Assembly: GCA_002937555.1 (NCBI GenBank)
Contig: PTKB01000144.1
Coordinates: 1-6,883 of the forward strand
From: Alphaproteobacteria bacterium MarineAlpha10_Bin2
GTDB taxonomy: Bacteria > Pseudomonadota > Alphaproteobacteria > UBA828
Direction of reading: 5' to 3'
DNA: 6,883 bases
This document shows positions 1 through 6,253 of this stretch, in pieces. Each line of letters starts with the position of its first letter. Position 1 is the stretch's first letter. The translations under genes and the position numbers were made by a program. The notes beneath the pieces are model-generated. The model saw only the letters and a list, made by a program, of their open reading frames with translations. It was not told the DNA's origin and did no database searches.

Positions 1-1173
1 AAGCGATATAGCAAACATCCGTCGCCGCCTTGCGGGTAAACACCGGATAGCCATCCAGCCCCTGCTCCTGCGCTCGTTTGATTTCGCTGTCCCAATAGGC
101 GCCCTTGACCAGCCTGAGCGGTATGCGCCGGCCGGTCTCGCGGGCGAGATCGGCGAGCCAGTCGATTACCGCCGGCGCGCGCTTTTGGTAAGCCTGGACG
201 ACGAGGCCGAACCCCGTCCAATTCTCGGCCGCTGGCGACTGGTAAACCGCTTGGAACATGTCGAGCAGCGGTTCAAGTCTCACGGCCTCCTCGGCATCCA
301 GAGTCAGCCCGATACCTTGCTTCTTGGCGAGCTCCGCCAACGCGCCAAGGCGCGGCGCCAGCTCATCCCTGAGCCGCGCCGATTTGGCGAATTCGAAGCG
401 CGGATGCAGCGCCGAGAGCTTGACCGATATGCTCGGCGCCTCGAACACACCCGTCGCATCATCGACGGTATCGCCGACCGCCTCGATGGCGGCGCGATAG
501 GCTTCGAAATAGCACTCGGCATCGCCCTTGGTAAGCGCCGCCTCGCCCAACATATCGAACGAATAGCGCTCGCCCTTCGCTTCGCCGCCGCGGCCACGCG
601 CGATCGCATCCCCGATATCGCGGCCCATGACGAATTGCCGGCTCATGATGCGCATCGCCTGGCCGACGGCTTTGCGGATAACTGGCTCGCCGGCCCGCGC
701 TACGGCCTTCTGCACGAGCAGCCAGGGCCGGCTGCCGGCGGCCCCTCGTGCAAACGGATCACCCGCCCGCTCAACATCAGCGCCCAGGTCGACGCGTTGA
801 CCAACATGGATTCGCTGCCGCCCAAATGACTTTCCCATTCGGCCGTGCCGATCTTGTCGCGGATCAGGAGGTTCGCGGTTTCTTCGTCGGGAATGCGCAG
901 GAAAGCCTCGGCCAGGCACATCAGCACCACGCCTTCCTCGGTATCGAGGCCGAATTCAACCAGGAAAGCGTCGAGGCCGCCGGCATCGCGCCGCTGCCAG
1001 CGCACCGTTTCCACCAATCGCCGGGCCAATGCCTCGGCGCGCATTTCGCCGTCGCGCGGCAATTCCGCGCGCGGTAACAGGCGTTTTACAGCGGCGACTT
1101 CATCGGCGCGGTAAACTGCGCTTATGACGGCACGAGATTTTGAAGTTTGTTGCATCGCCGGCCCACATGTCAT
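1..1173 (-). CDS. putA: Bifunctional proline dehydrogenase / glutamate-semialdehyde dehydrogenase PutA, N-terminal part, frameshifted
   Basis: PutA oxidises proline to pyrroline-5-carboxylate with FAD in its first catalytic domain and then to glutamate with NAD in its second; only the N-terminal part lies in the window. From the start the frame reads a helical N-terminal region with FGLDTEEGVVLMCLAEA and VNASTWALMLSGRVIRLHE, typical of PutA. After the break at 742-745 the -1 frame continues without a stop to base 1. It contains ISVKLSALHPRFEF (the family's substrate-binding Lys), LTLDAEEA (catalytic-face Asp) and RLVKGAYWDSEIKRAQ of the proline dehydrogenase barrel. There is no ribbon-helix-helix repressor domain before it, so this is the short, non-DNA-binding form. 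The start is ambiguous: ATG at 1173 overlaps the DUF2182 stop as TAATG, while ATG at 1155 would give MQQTSKS; neither has a strong ribosome binding site. The remaining dehydrogenase domains are off the left edge. The family call is firm; whether the gene is intact is not. Confidence 0.9.
742..745 (-). other. Frameshift position within putA (C4 run, G4 in the coding strand)
   Basis: Reading the minus strand, codons ...CAC GAG GGG CCG run to a stop at 700-702, giving a non-PutA tail. Adding one G to the GGGG run gives H-E-G-A-A-G-S-R-P-W-L-L-V-Q-K-A-V, which leads straight into A-G-E-P-V-I-R-K and the rest of the proline dehydrogenase domain. A single missing base in a homopolymer explains everything. 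The context GAG GGG CCG does not fit the X XXY YYZ rule for programmed -1 slippage, because the second triplet would not be homopolymeric. I therefore favour an indel or a sequence error over recoding. Confidence 0.85.
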
Positions 1174-1943
1174 TACGCCATGAGATAGATGCCCGCCGCA
1201 ATCATCGCCATGCCGGTGACGCGCCCAACCCAGGGACCGTGCGGAAACATTTTCTCGACCGCCACGAATATCGTGATGACGGCGACCCAAATCAAATTCA
1301 TCACGCCGCCGACAAACAACAGCGCCATGACCGACCAGCAACAGCCCAGGCAAAATGCGCCGTGGCTCAATCCCATGCGGAAGGCACCCCCGGTTCCCGG
1401 GCGCCAATGATGCATGATGAATGCCAGCGGCGAGCGGCAATGCTTGAGGCAGGCCTGTTTCAACGGCGTCCATTGATAAATGCCGGCGGCAATAAACAGC
1501 CCGCCACCGAGATAGACGCTGGTGCTCACCATCCCGGGCGACAGCAGCGCGGCATTCTGCAAACCCCATTGTGATGCTGTCGCAAGCACACTGAACACCG
1601 CCCAAACGACAATATAGCCGGCGGCGAAAATCGCGGTTGGGACGTAAACATGGCCCTTGTCGCGCTGCTTTGAATTGACGCGGGCGAATATCAAGATCAT
1701 CGGCGCCGCGCTCGGCAACATCATGGCGACCATCATGATCGCCCACATCAGCAGCATTAAGAGGCCGTCCGCCACGGTCCAGGGCCTCAATTTGGCGGCC
1801 ATATCGCCCATGCCGCCCATCGCCGCCGCCATGTCGCCCATGGCGAGCGCCAGGTAGATCAAATACGCCCAGGCAAGCGCGGCCAACGCCAGCAAACTGC
1901 CGACGACAACCAACCGGTCGCGTTTCAGAACAACTTCGATCAT
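1173..1943 (-). CDS. DUF2182 polytopic membrane protein, predicted metal-binding
   Basis: This 256-residue integral inner-membrane protein matches the DUF2182 family (described as predicted metal-binding integral membrane proteins); no biochemical function is established to my knowledge. Hydrophobic segments lie near residues 11-34, 60-88, 101-122, 140-157, 199-229 and 240-255. Family hallmarks are visible: MWAIMMVAMMLPSAAP (66-81), the CLKHCRSP motif with Cys165 and Cys169, and HGAFCLGCCW with His194, Cys198, Cys201 and Cys202, followed by a membrane Glu230. Between the first two segments is a Met-rich stretch, MGDMAAAMGGMGDMA (35-49), of the kind seen in copper-binding loops. It lies 29 bases downstream of a DUF1326 gene, and its stop codon overlaps a putA start (TAATG), so it is very probably cotranscribed and perhaps translationally coupled. 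A purine-rich GGGAAAGG at 1958-1965 is a possible but distant ribosome binding site. A role in metal or thiol handling is inference from the Cys and Met residues and the DUF1326 neighbours. Confidence 0.9.
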   Translation of the reverse strand: MIEVVLKRDRLVVVGSLLALAALAWAYLIYLALAMGDMAAAMGGMGDMAAKLRPWTVADGLLMLLMWAIMMVAMMLPSAAPMILIFARVNSKQRDKGHVYVPTAIFAAGYIVVWAVFSVLATASQWGLQNAALLSPGMVSTSVYLGGGLFIAAGIYQWTPLKQACLKHCRSPLAFIMHHWRPGTGGAFRMGLSHGAFCLGCCWSVMALLFVGGVMNLIWVAVITIFVAVEKMFPHGPWVGRVTGMAMIAAGIYLMA

Positions 1944-1972
1944 CGGCCGATCAAGCGCCTTTCCCGCCGCGA

Positions 1973-2632
1973 TTAGATGACGGGGCCTTCCGGCGTCATG
2001 TGGATCATGGCAAACTGGCCATAGCTATCGGCGAAATCGAGAGCGATCGCGGTGCTGGTTTGCGTGGTGCCGCTGCCCATTTCGGCCTCGGTAAATTCGA
2101 AGCCCCCGGGCATGACAATTTTGGCACTATGCTCGGCGCCGGTCACCGGATTGCGGATCGGCGTGCCGTTCGATTGCACCAGGCCGGGCACATTCACGGT
2201 CGCTGTGCGCCGCGCGACATCGACTTCGAATTCGATCGGCTCGAACAGCGTCTCATGGGTGGTATCGATGACGCTGGCAAAGACATTGAACACCGTGGCG
2301 CCGGGCTCGCTATGCTCGCCGCTCTGAATGGCCATGATCGCTTCGCGCTGCGCCGCGTCGGCCCGCGCATCGATAATATTCTGCTTTTCACCGCCGCCTT
2401 CGTGTACCGGGCCCGGCCAGACGTAGAGGCTGATCCAATTGAGGCCGTCCAGCCGCACATCGCCGAAATGGCCTTCTTCGATATTCATCGCCGCCATGCC
2501 GCGGCAGTCGCCATAGGTCGGCAAGGCGTTGAACTGGCACGGGCAGCCCCAGGCGCAGTTGCAGCTGGCGAATTCCGGGCCCTTGATGCGCCAGTCGGTG
2601 TAACCCTTGCTGGCGCCGTTGCCGGAAGTCAT
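1973..2632 (-). CDS. DUF1326 domain protein, second (downstream) copy
   Basis: This 219-residue soluble protein belongs to DUF1326, a family without a known function. Near the N-terminus it carries the signature W-R-I-x-G-x-E-F followed by CNCAWGCPCQF, giving Cys24, Cys26, Cys30, Cys32 and then Cys43, a layout that could bind a metal or form disulfides. There is no signal peptide or membrane segment, so the cytoplasm is likely. I chose the ATG at 2632 because it overlaps the stop of the upstream DUF1326 gene as ATGA, a classic coupled junction; a TTG at 2644 would add four residues. The C-terminus ends in FADSYGQFAMIHMTPEGPVI and lacks the His-rich GHNGHFAPFDW-type ending of the upstream copy. 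The two proteins share the Cys motif and fold layout but have diverged strongly, suggesting partner subunits rather than a recent duplication. DUF2182 follows after 29 bases. Confidence 0.9.
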   Translation of the reverse strand: MTSGNGASKGYTDWRIKGPEFASCNCAWGCPCQFNALPTYGDCRGMAAMNIEEGHFGDVRLDGLNWISLYVWPGPVHEGGGEKQNIIDARADAAQREAIMAIQSGEHSEPGATVFNVFASVIDTTHETLFEPIEFEVDVARRTATVNVPGLVQSNGTPIRNPVTGAEHSAKIVMPGGFEFTEAEMGSGTTQTSTAIALDFADSYGQFAMIHMTPEGPVI

Positions 2633-3252
2633 GCCGGCGACCAATCGAACGGCGCGAAATGGCCGTTATGTCCGCCCTCGGCATCGTCCCAATCGATGCC
2701 GAAGACATGCATATGGCTTTCCGTGCCGGTGGCGAGCGCGAGCCGCGCATTGACCGGATGGCCGGTATTGTCGATATGGATCGGCACGTTCGGGTCGGCC
2801 ATGCTGGGCGTTGCCTCGGCGGCATTCTCGAACAGCGCGCCGGCCTTGACGCTGAACGACATCTCCTGCTTGTCGATTTCGATGGCGGCGCGTTCGATCC
2901 CGGCGAAATTGCCGACCAGGGCGGCGCCCATTTCCATCGGGCCGCCGACATCGCCGGAGCAGATTTGCCCGACCGCATCGACCTGCGCATCGCTCGCCTT
3001 GTCGTCGATGATCAACCCGACGGTCCAATTGCCGCCCGCCATTGGGCCATCGACCGAGATCGCAATAATGAAGGCGACGCCGCCAAGGTCGGTATCGCCG
3101 AACGTTCCGTCGTTAATGCGCATCACAATGGCGGCAATACAGGTATCGTGGGTCGGTTGCGCCTGCATGTTGGTGTAGATGCAAGGGCAAAGATAATCGC
3201 AATTGCAGGTCTCGAAATAATCGCCGGCAATGCGCCAGTTCGTTCCAGCCAT
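2629..3252 (-). CDS. DUF1326 domain protein, first (upstream) copy
   Basis: This 207-residue soluble protein of the uncharacterised DUF1326 family begins MAGTNWRIAGDYFETCNCDY. The Cys motif is C-x-C-x3-C-x-C at residues 16, 18, 22 and 24, followed by His35 and Cys38, matching the arrangement in the downstream copy. The C-terminal part has HMHVFGIDWDD (180-190) and GGHNGHFAPFDW (193-204), with four His residues that could add ligands. No signal peptide or transmembrane segment is seen. The ATG at 3252 is preceded by AGGGGG at 3257-3262, four bases away. The stop overlaps the next gene's start by four bases (ATGA). It follows the DUF1489 gene after 59 bases, so it may belong to the liu transcript or have its own weak promoter. 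Family assignment is firm; a metal or redox role is inferred from the Cys and His residues only. Confidence 0.9.
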   Translation of the reverse strand: MAGTNWRIAGDYFETCNCDYLCPCIYTNMQAQPTHDTCIAAIVMRINDGTFGDTDLGGVAFIIAISVDGPMAGGNWTVGLIIDDKASDAQVDAVGQICSGDVGGPMEMGAALVGNFAGIERAAIEIDKQEMSFSVKAGALFENAAEATPSMADPNVPIHIDNTGHPVNARLALATGTESHMHVFGIDWDDAEGGHNGHFAPFDWSPA

Positions 3253-3256
3253 GATG

Positions 3257-3262
3257 CCCCCT
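3257..3262 (-). promoter_or_regulatory. Ribosome binding site of the upstream DUF1326 gene
   Basis: The minus strand reads AGGGGG followed by CATC and the ATG at 3252. The purine run is strong but the spacer is only four bases. It supports this ATG as the start. Confidence 0.55.
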
Positions 3263-3311
3263 ATTGGTTCTGTTCTTGATTGCAGCCCAGCATGATCGCT
3301 GGCGGGCGATC

Positions 3312-3734
3312 CTACAAGAGCCCGAGCGCCCTCAGTTCGGCGGCCATTTCCGCCGGCATGTCACCGAATTCCTCGATCGACCCGCCGAGGTCGGGCGGCG
3401 CGCTGCCGGCTTCGAAATAGCGCCACCCCTGATGCGGCCGGCGGCGTGCCGGAACGGTCAGCACCAGTTCAGGATCGAGGACGAAGGCGCATTTGCTGCT
3501 GCCCGTTTCATCGGTTTTGACGACCCGCAAATCGAGCAGCCGCTGGCGCACGCGGATAAAATTGCGCACCACCCAGAACAAGGAACCGCCATCCAGCACC
3601 TGTTCGGCGCGCCGCGGCATGAAGCGCGTGACATGACATAGGCTGCCGTTTTCAGCCAGGCGCCGCGCCTGAACTTCGCGCAAATGTCCGATATTCTCGA
3701 TACCGACTGCGAGCTTGAGCAAATGAAGCGCCAT
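3312..3734 (-). CDS. DUF1489 family protein
   Basis: This 140-residue protein matches DUF1489, a family of small proteins conserved mainly in Alphaproteobacteria, with no known activity. Visible family features are the N-terminal MALHLLKLAVGI, the central block RFMPRRAEQVLDGGSLFWVV (38-57), then IRVRQRLLDL, a CAFVLDPEL strand (82-90) and the PARRRPHQGWRYFE motif (95-108). The frame stays open upstream into liuC, but the family N-terminus begins at the ATG at 3734, giving a 22-base gap after the liuC stop and a typical length. There is no signal peptide or membrane segment. The ribosome binding site is weak, so translation may depend on coupling with liuC. Its place between leucine-degradation genes and the DUF1326 pair does not reveal its job. 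In my experience of the family it is found in varied neighbourhoods, so cotranscription here may be incidental. Confidence 0.88.
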   Translation of the reverse strand: MALHLLKLAVGIENIGHLREVQARRLAENGSLCHVTRFMPRRAEQVLDGGSLFWVVRNFIRVRQRLLDLRVVKTDETGSSKCAFVLDPELVLTVPARRRPHQGWRYFEAGSAPPDLGGSIEEFGDMPAEMAAELRALGLL

Positions 3735-3756
3735 TAGAGCACAAGCCCGCCGCGAA

Positions 3757-4542
3757 TCACCGCCAACGCGGCTTCCTCTTTTCGAGAAAGGCGTTGATGC
3801 CTTCCTGCCCCTCATCCGAGACGCGGATACGCGCGATTCGCTTCGCCAGGTCGACCAGCATATCGCCATCGAGCGTGCGTCCGTGAACCGCCTTGATCAG
3901 GTTTTTGGCCTCGGCTTGCGCGTTTGGGCCACCCTGGAGGAGCAACTTGACGAACGTATCGCCGCGCACCGTCAAGGCTTCGTCCGGCACCACTTCGTGC
4001 ACCAGTCCGATGCGCTCGGCATCGGCCGAATCAATGCTTTCGCCGGTGAGGAAATAGCGCCGCGCATAGCTGTCGCCGATGGTGTTGATGACGAACGGGC
4101 TGATGACGGCGGGAATCAATCCGAGCCTTACCTCGGTTAAGGAAAAGCGCGCGTGACGCGCGGCGATGGCGATATCGCAGGCACAGATGAGGCCGACGCC
4201 GCCGGCATAGGCCGGCCCTTGAATCAGCGCGACGGTTGGCTGAGGGAGCGCATCTAAAATCTGAAGTAATTCAATTAAAGATCTGACATCATGTAAGTTT
4301 TCGGCCTCGGAAAATTTCGCCGATCGTTTCATCCAGTTGAGGTCCGCGCCGGCGCAAAATGTCTTGCCGCGGGCCGTCAAAAGCACCACCCGGACATCTT
4401 CGTCATCGCCGAGCGTGCGCAATTCTCGGGTCAGGCGCTCGATCGTCTCATCGTCGAACGCGTTGTGCACTTCGGGCCGATTGAGGGTGATCGTCGCCAC
4501 ACCCCTGGTATCTACCGAGACAAGCACATTTCCTTCGGGCAT
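3757..4542 (-). CDS. liuC: Methylglutaconyl-CoA hydratase-like crotonase (leucine degradation)
   Basis: A 261-residue crotonase-fold protein that most likely hydrates 3-methylglutaconyl-CoA to HMG-CoA, the step after methylcrotonyl-CoA carboxylase. The fold is shown by ITLNRPEVHNAFDDETI (18-34), the oxyanion-hole segment FCAGADLNWMK (62-72) and AGGVGLICACDIAIA (113-127). SLTEVRLGLIPAVISPFV (134-151) supplies Glu137, and the C-terminus EGQEGINAFLEKRKPRW is typical. The first catalytic Glu of classical enoyl-CoA hydratases is Gly here (about 117), which as I recall is normal in LiuC/GnyH-type proteins and argues against a generic fatty-acid hydratase. The start at 4542 is chosen because AGGA lies nine bases upstream and the preceding liuB stop is only four bases away; an extension to 4590 would overlap liuB and add non-family sequence. 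A patch at about 4254-4310 is AT-rich with TTA and AGA codons unlike the rest. The substrate is inferred from liuB next door and the EVRLGLIPAVISPFV motif. Confidence 0.83.
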   Translation of the reverse strand: MPEGNVLVSVDTRGVATITLNRPEVHNAFDDETIERLTRELRTLGDDEDVRVVLLTARGKTFCAGADLNWMKRSAKFSEAENLHDVRSLIELLQILDALPQPTVALIQGPAYAGGVGLICACDIAIAARHARFSLTEVRLGLIPAVISPFVINTIGDSYARRYFLTGESIDSADAERIGLVHEVVPDEALTVRGDTFVKLLLQGGPNAQAEAKNLIKAVHGRTLDGDMLVDLAKRIARIRVSDEGQEGINAFLEKRKPRWR

Positions 4543-4546
4543 TTGA

Positions 4547-6154
4547 TTACATCCTGAATATGCCAAATGTTGATTGTTCCACCGGCGCATTCGCCGCCGC
4601 CGCGAGTCCGCGGGCGAGTACGGCTCTGGTATCCACCGGGTCGATTACACCATCGTCCCACAAGCGGGCCGAGGAATAATAGGGTTGTCCTTGTGTTTCA
4701 TATTGCTCGAGGATCGGCGCCTTGAACGCGGCCTCTTCTTCGTCCGGCCACTCGCCGCCCTCTTCCTCGATGCGGTCGCGGCGAATGCGCGCCAGCACGC
4801 TCGCCGCCTGCTCGCCACCCATCACGGAAATCCGCGCATTCGGCCACATCCACAGGAAGCGCGGTTCATAGGCGCGCCCGCACATGCCGTAATTGCCGGC
4901 GCCGAAGCTGCCGCCGATCACGACTGTAAATTTCGGCACGTTTGCGCAGGCCACCGCCATCACCAGCTTAGCGCCGTCTTTGGCGATGCCGCCCTGCTCG
5001 TACCGCTTGCCGACCATGAAGCCGACAATGTTCTGCAGAAAAATAAGCGGAATTCCGCGTTGGCAGCACAGCTCGACAAAATGCGTGCCCTTCAGCGCCG
5101 ATTCGGAAAACAGAATGCCGTTGTTGCCGAGGATGCCGACCAGGCGCCCTTCGATGCGGGCGAACCCGGTCACCAGAGTTTGCCCGTAGCGCGCTTTGAA
5201 TTCGTCGAACTCGCTGCCGTCGACGATGCGCGCAATGACTTCGCGGACATTGAACATGCGCCGGAGCGATGTCGGCACGACGCCGTAAATCTCTTTCGCA
5301 TCATGCGCCGGCGGCACCGGTTGGACATGATCCCGGGCGCCGTTCGTGGCGCCGTTCAAGCGCGCCACAATGCCGCGCGCGCGCTCCAACGCCGCAGCAT
5401 CGTCTTCCGCCATATGGTCGGCGACGCCGGAAATCCGCGTATGCACGTCGGCGCCGCCAAGATCTTCCGAACTCACCTCTTCCCCGGTCGCGGCTTTGAC
5501 CAACGGCGGGCCAGCGAGAAAGATCGTGCCCTGATCCTTGACGATGATGGTCTCGTCCGACATCGCGGGCACATAAGCGCCGCCGGCCGTGCACGACCCC
5601 ATCACGACGGCGATCTGCGCAATACCGTCGGCCGACATGCGGGCCTGATTGTAAAAGATCCGCCCGAAATGCTCGCGGTCGGGAAACACCTCGTCCTGAT
5701 GGGGCAGATTGGCGCCGCCGGAATCGACCAGATAAATGCATGGCAGCCGGTTCGTCGCGGCGATTTCCTGGGCGCGCAGATGTTTCTTCACGGTGATCGG
5801 AAAATAAGTGCCGCCTTTGACCGTCGCGTCATTGACGATCAGGATGCAGTCTCGCCCCGAGACACGGCCGATGCCGGTGATAATGCCGGCTGCCGGCACA
5901 TCGCCGCCATAGAGGCCATGCGCCGCCAGGGCCGAAAATTCGAGCAGTTCCGTGCCAGGATCGATGAGCGCCTGAATGCGCGCCCGCGGCAGCATTTTGC
6001 CGCGATCTTCATGGCGCGCGCGGGCCTTTTCGCCGCCGCCGGCGCGGATATCGGTCAAAGTGGAATTGAGACCATCCACCAGCGCCTGCATCGCGCTGGC
6101 ATTTTCCGCAAATTCCGGCGAGCCGGTATCGACATTGCTCGGCAACTGCGCCAT
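4547..6154 (-). CDS. liuB: Methylcrotonyl-CoA carboxylase, carboxyltransferase (beta) subunit
   Basis: Also called mccB. With a biotin-carrying alpha subunit, this protein transfers CO2 to 3-methylcrotonyl-CoA, forming 3-methylglutaconyl-CoA in leucine breakdown. At 535 residues it has full family length. Diagnostic blocks are GGTYFPITVKKHLRAQEIA (114-132), LVDSGGANLPHQDEVFPDR (142-160), HFGRIFYNQARMSADGIAQI (162-181), GSCTAGGAYVPAMSDE (186-201) in the N-terminal crotonase-like half, GGSFGAGNYGMCGRAY (414-429) in the C-terminal half, and the terminal FGIFRM. The GANLPHQDEVFPD region distinguishes it from propionyl-CoA and acetyl-CoA carboxyltransferases. The ATG at 6154 has a textbook AGGAGG nine bases upstream. 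It is the first gene of the minus-strand run, four bases ahead of liuC. Neither an isovaleryl-CoA dehydrogenase (liuA) nor the biotin carboxylase subunit (liuD) is present in the window, although they often flank liuB; they must lie elsewhere for the pathway to work. No frameshift or missing motif is seen. Confidence 0.96.
   Translation of the reverse strand: MAQLPSNVDTGSPEFAENASAMQALVDGLNSTLTDIRAGGGEKARARHEDRGKMLPRARIQALIDPGTELLEFSALAAHGLYGGDVPAAGIITGIGRVSGRDCILIVNDATVKGGTYFPITVKKHLRAQEIAATNRLPCIYLVDSGGANLPHQDEVFPDREHFGRIFYNQARMSADGIAQIAVVMGSCTAGGAYVPAMSDETIIVKDQGTIFLAGPPLVKAATGEEVSSEDLGGADVHTRISGVADHMAEDDAAALERARGIVARLNGATNGARDHVQPVPPAHDAKEIYGVVPTSLRRMFNVREVIARIVDGSEFDEFKARYGQTLVTGFARIEGRLVGILGNNGILFSESALKGTHFVELCCQRGIPLIFLQNIVGFMVGKRYEQGGIAKDGAKLVMAVACANVPKFTVVIGGSFGAGNYGMCGRAYEPRFLWMWPNARISVMGGEQAASVLARIRRDRIEEEGGEWPDEEEAAFKAPILEQYETQGQPYYSSARLWDDGVIDPVDTRAVLARGLAAAANAPVEQSTFGIFRM
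4552..4555 (-). promoter_or_regulatory. Ribosome binding site of liuC, inside the end of liuB
   Basis: The minus strand reads AGGATGTAATCAAATG. AGGA lies within the last two sense codons of liuB and sits nine bases before the liuC ATG at 4542. This fixes the liuC start and suggests that ribosomes finishing liuB can initiate liuC. Confidence 0.6.
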
Positions 6155-6163
6155 GCAGAGAAT

Positions 6164-6169
6164 CCTCCT
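6164..6169 (-). promoter_or_regulatory. Ribosome binding site of liuB
   Basis: A perfect AGGAGG on the minus strand, nine bases before the ATG at 6154, is the strongest Shine-Dalgarno in the window. It confirms the start and marks liuB as an independently initiated leading gene. Confidence 0.75.
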
Positions 6170-6244
6170 ATCACTCCAAGATTACCCGCCCGTGAGCGCG
6201 AATGAAACATGATCGTCGCGCCGCGAGCCGCTATAGTGCGCGCC

Positions 6245-6249
6245 GGAGG
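6245..6249 (+). promoter_or_regulatory. Ribosome binding site of the dehydratase gene
   Basis: GGAGG followed by CGAT precedes the ATG at 6254. The spacer of four bases is slightly short, but no better-placed start is present before the conserved part of the protein. Confidence 0.6.
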
Positions 6250-6253
6250 CGAT

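Larger units (their letters stand above)
6155..6253. promoter_or_regulatory. Divergent intergenic region between liuB and the dehydratase gene
   Basis: This 99-base gap separates two genes transcribed away from each other, so it should hold both promoters. Towards the plus strand, TATAGT at 6232-6237 resembles a -10 box, but no convincing -35 lies 17 bases upstream. Towards the minus strand, TTTCAT (6202-6207) and TAATCT (6179-6184) are 17 bases apart, each matching the sigma-70 consensus at only three of six positions. I see no clear palindromic operator. The regulatory role follows from gene orientation; the individual boxes are tentative. Confidence 0.45.

Noticed and set aside
742..750. 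Programmed -1 ribosomal frameshifting in putA
   Set aside because: The context GAG GGG CCG lacks a slippery heptamer of the X XXY YYZ type, and PutA is not known to need recoding. An indel or sequence error is simpler.
185..829. A plus-strand open frame of 214 codons opposite putA
   Set aside because: The minus strand here encodes clear PutA motifs in a continuous frame; the plus-strand product is a shadow.
1174..1746. Upstream extension of the putA reading frame through the DUF2182 gene
   Set aside because: The frame is open by chance. The sequence upstream of 1173 resembles no PutA N-terminus, and DUF2182 is clearly encoded in another frame.
2000..3178. A 392-codon open frame on the plus strand across both DUF1326 genes
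   Set aside because: It spans two coupled minus-strand genes of a recognised family and shows no motif of its own. It is a composition shadow.
3280..3307. Possible terminator hairpin between DUF1489 and the first DUF1326 gene (CCAGC / GCTGG with a six-base loop)
   Set aside because: The stem has only five pairs, cannot be extended outward, and is not followed by a T tract in the direction of transcription.
3735..3869. Longer N-terminal extension of the DUF1489 protein
   Set aside because: It would overlap the conserved C-terminus of LiuC, and the added Arg/Ser-rich residues are not part of the family.
4543..4590. Upstream start for liuC at 4590
   Set aside because: It would overlap the end of liuB and add 16 residues with no family similarity; the ATG at 4542 has its own ribosome binding site at the right distance.
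4574..6205. A 543-codon open frame on the plus strand opposite liuB
   Set aside because: It is antisense to a full-length, motif-perfect LiuB. Its product is rich in Arg, Ala and His with no recognisable domain, as expected from the complementary strand of a GC-rich gene.
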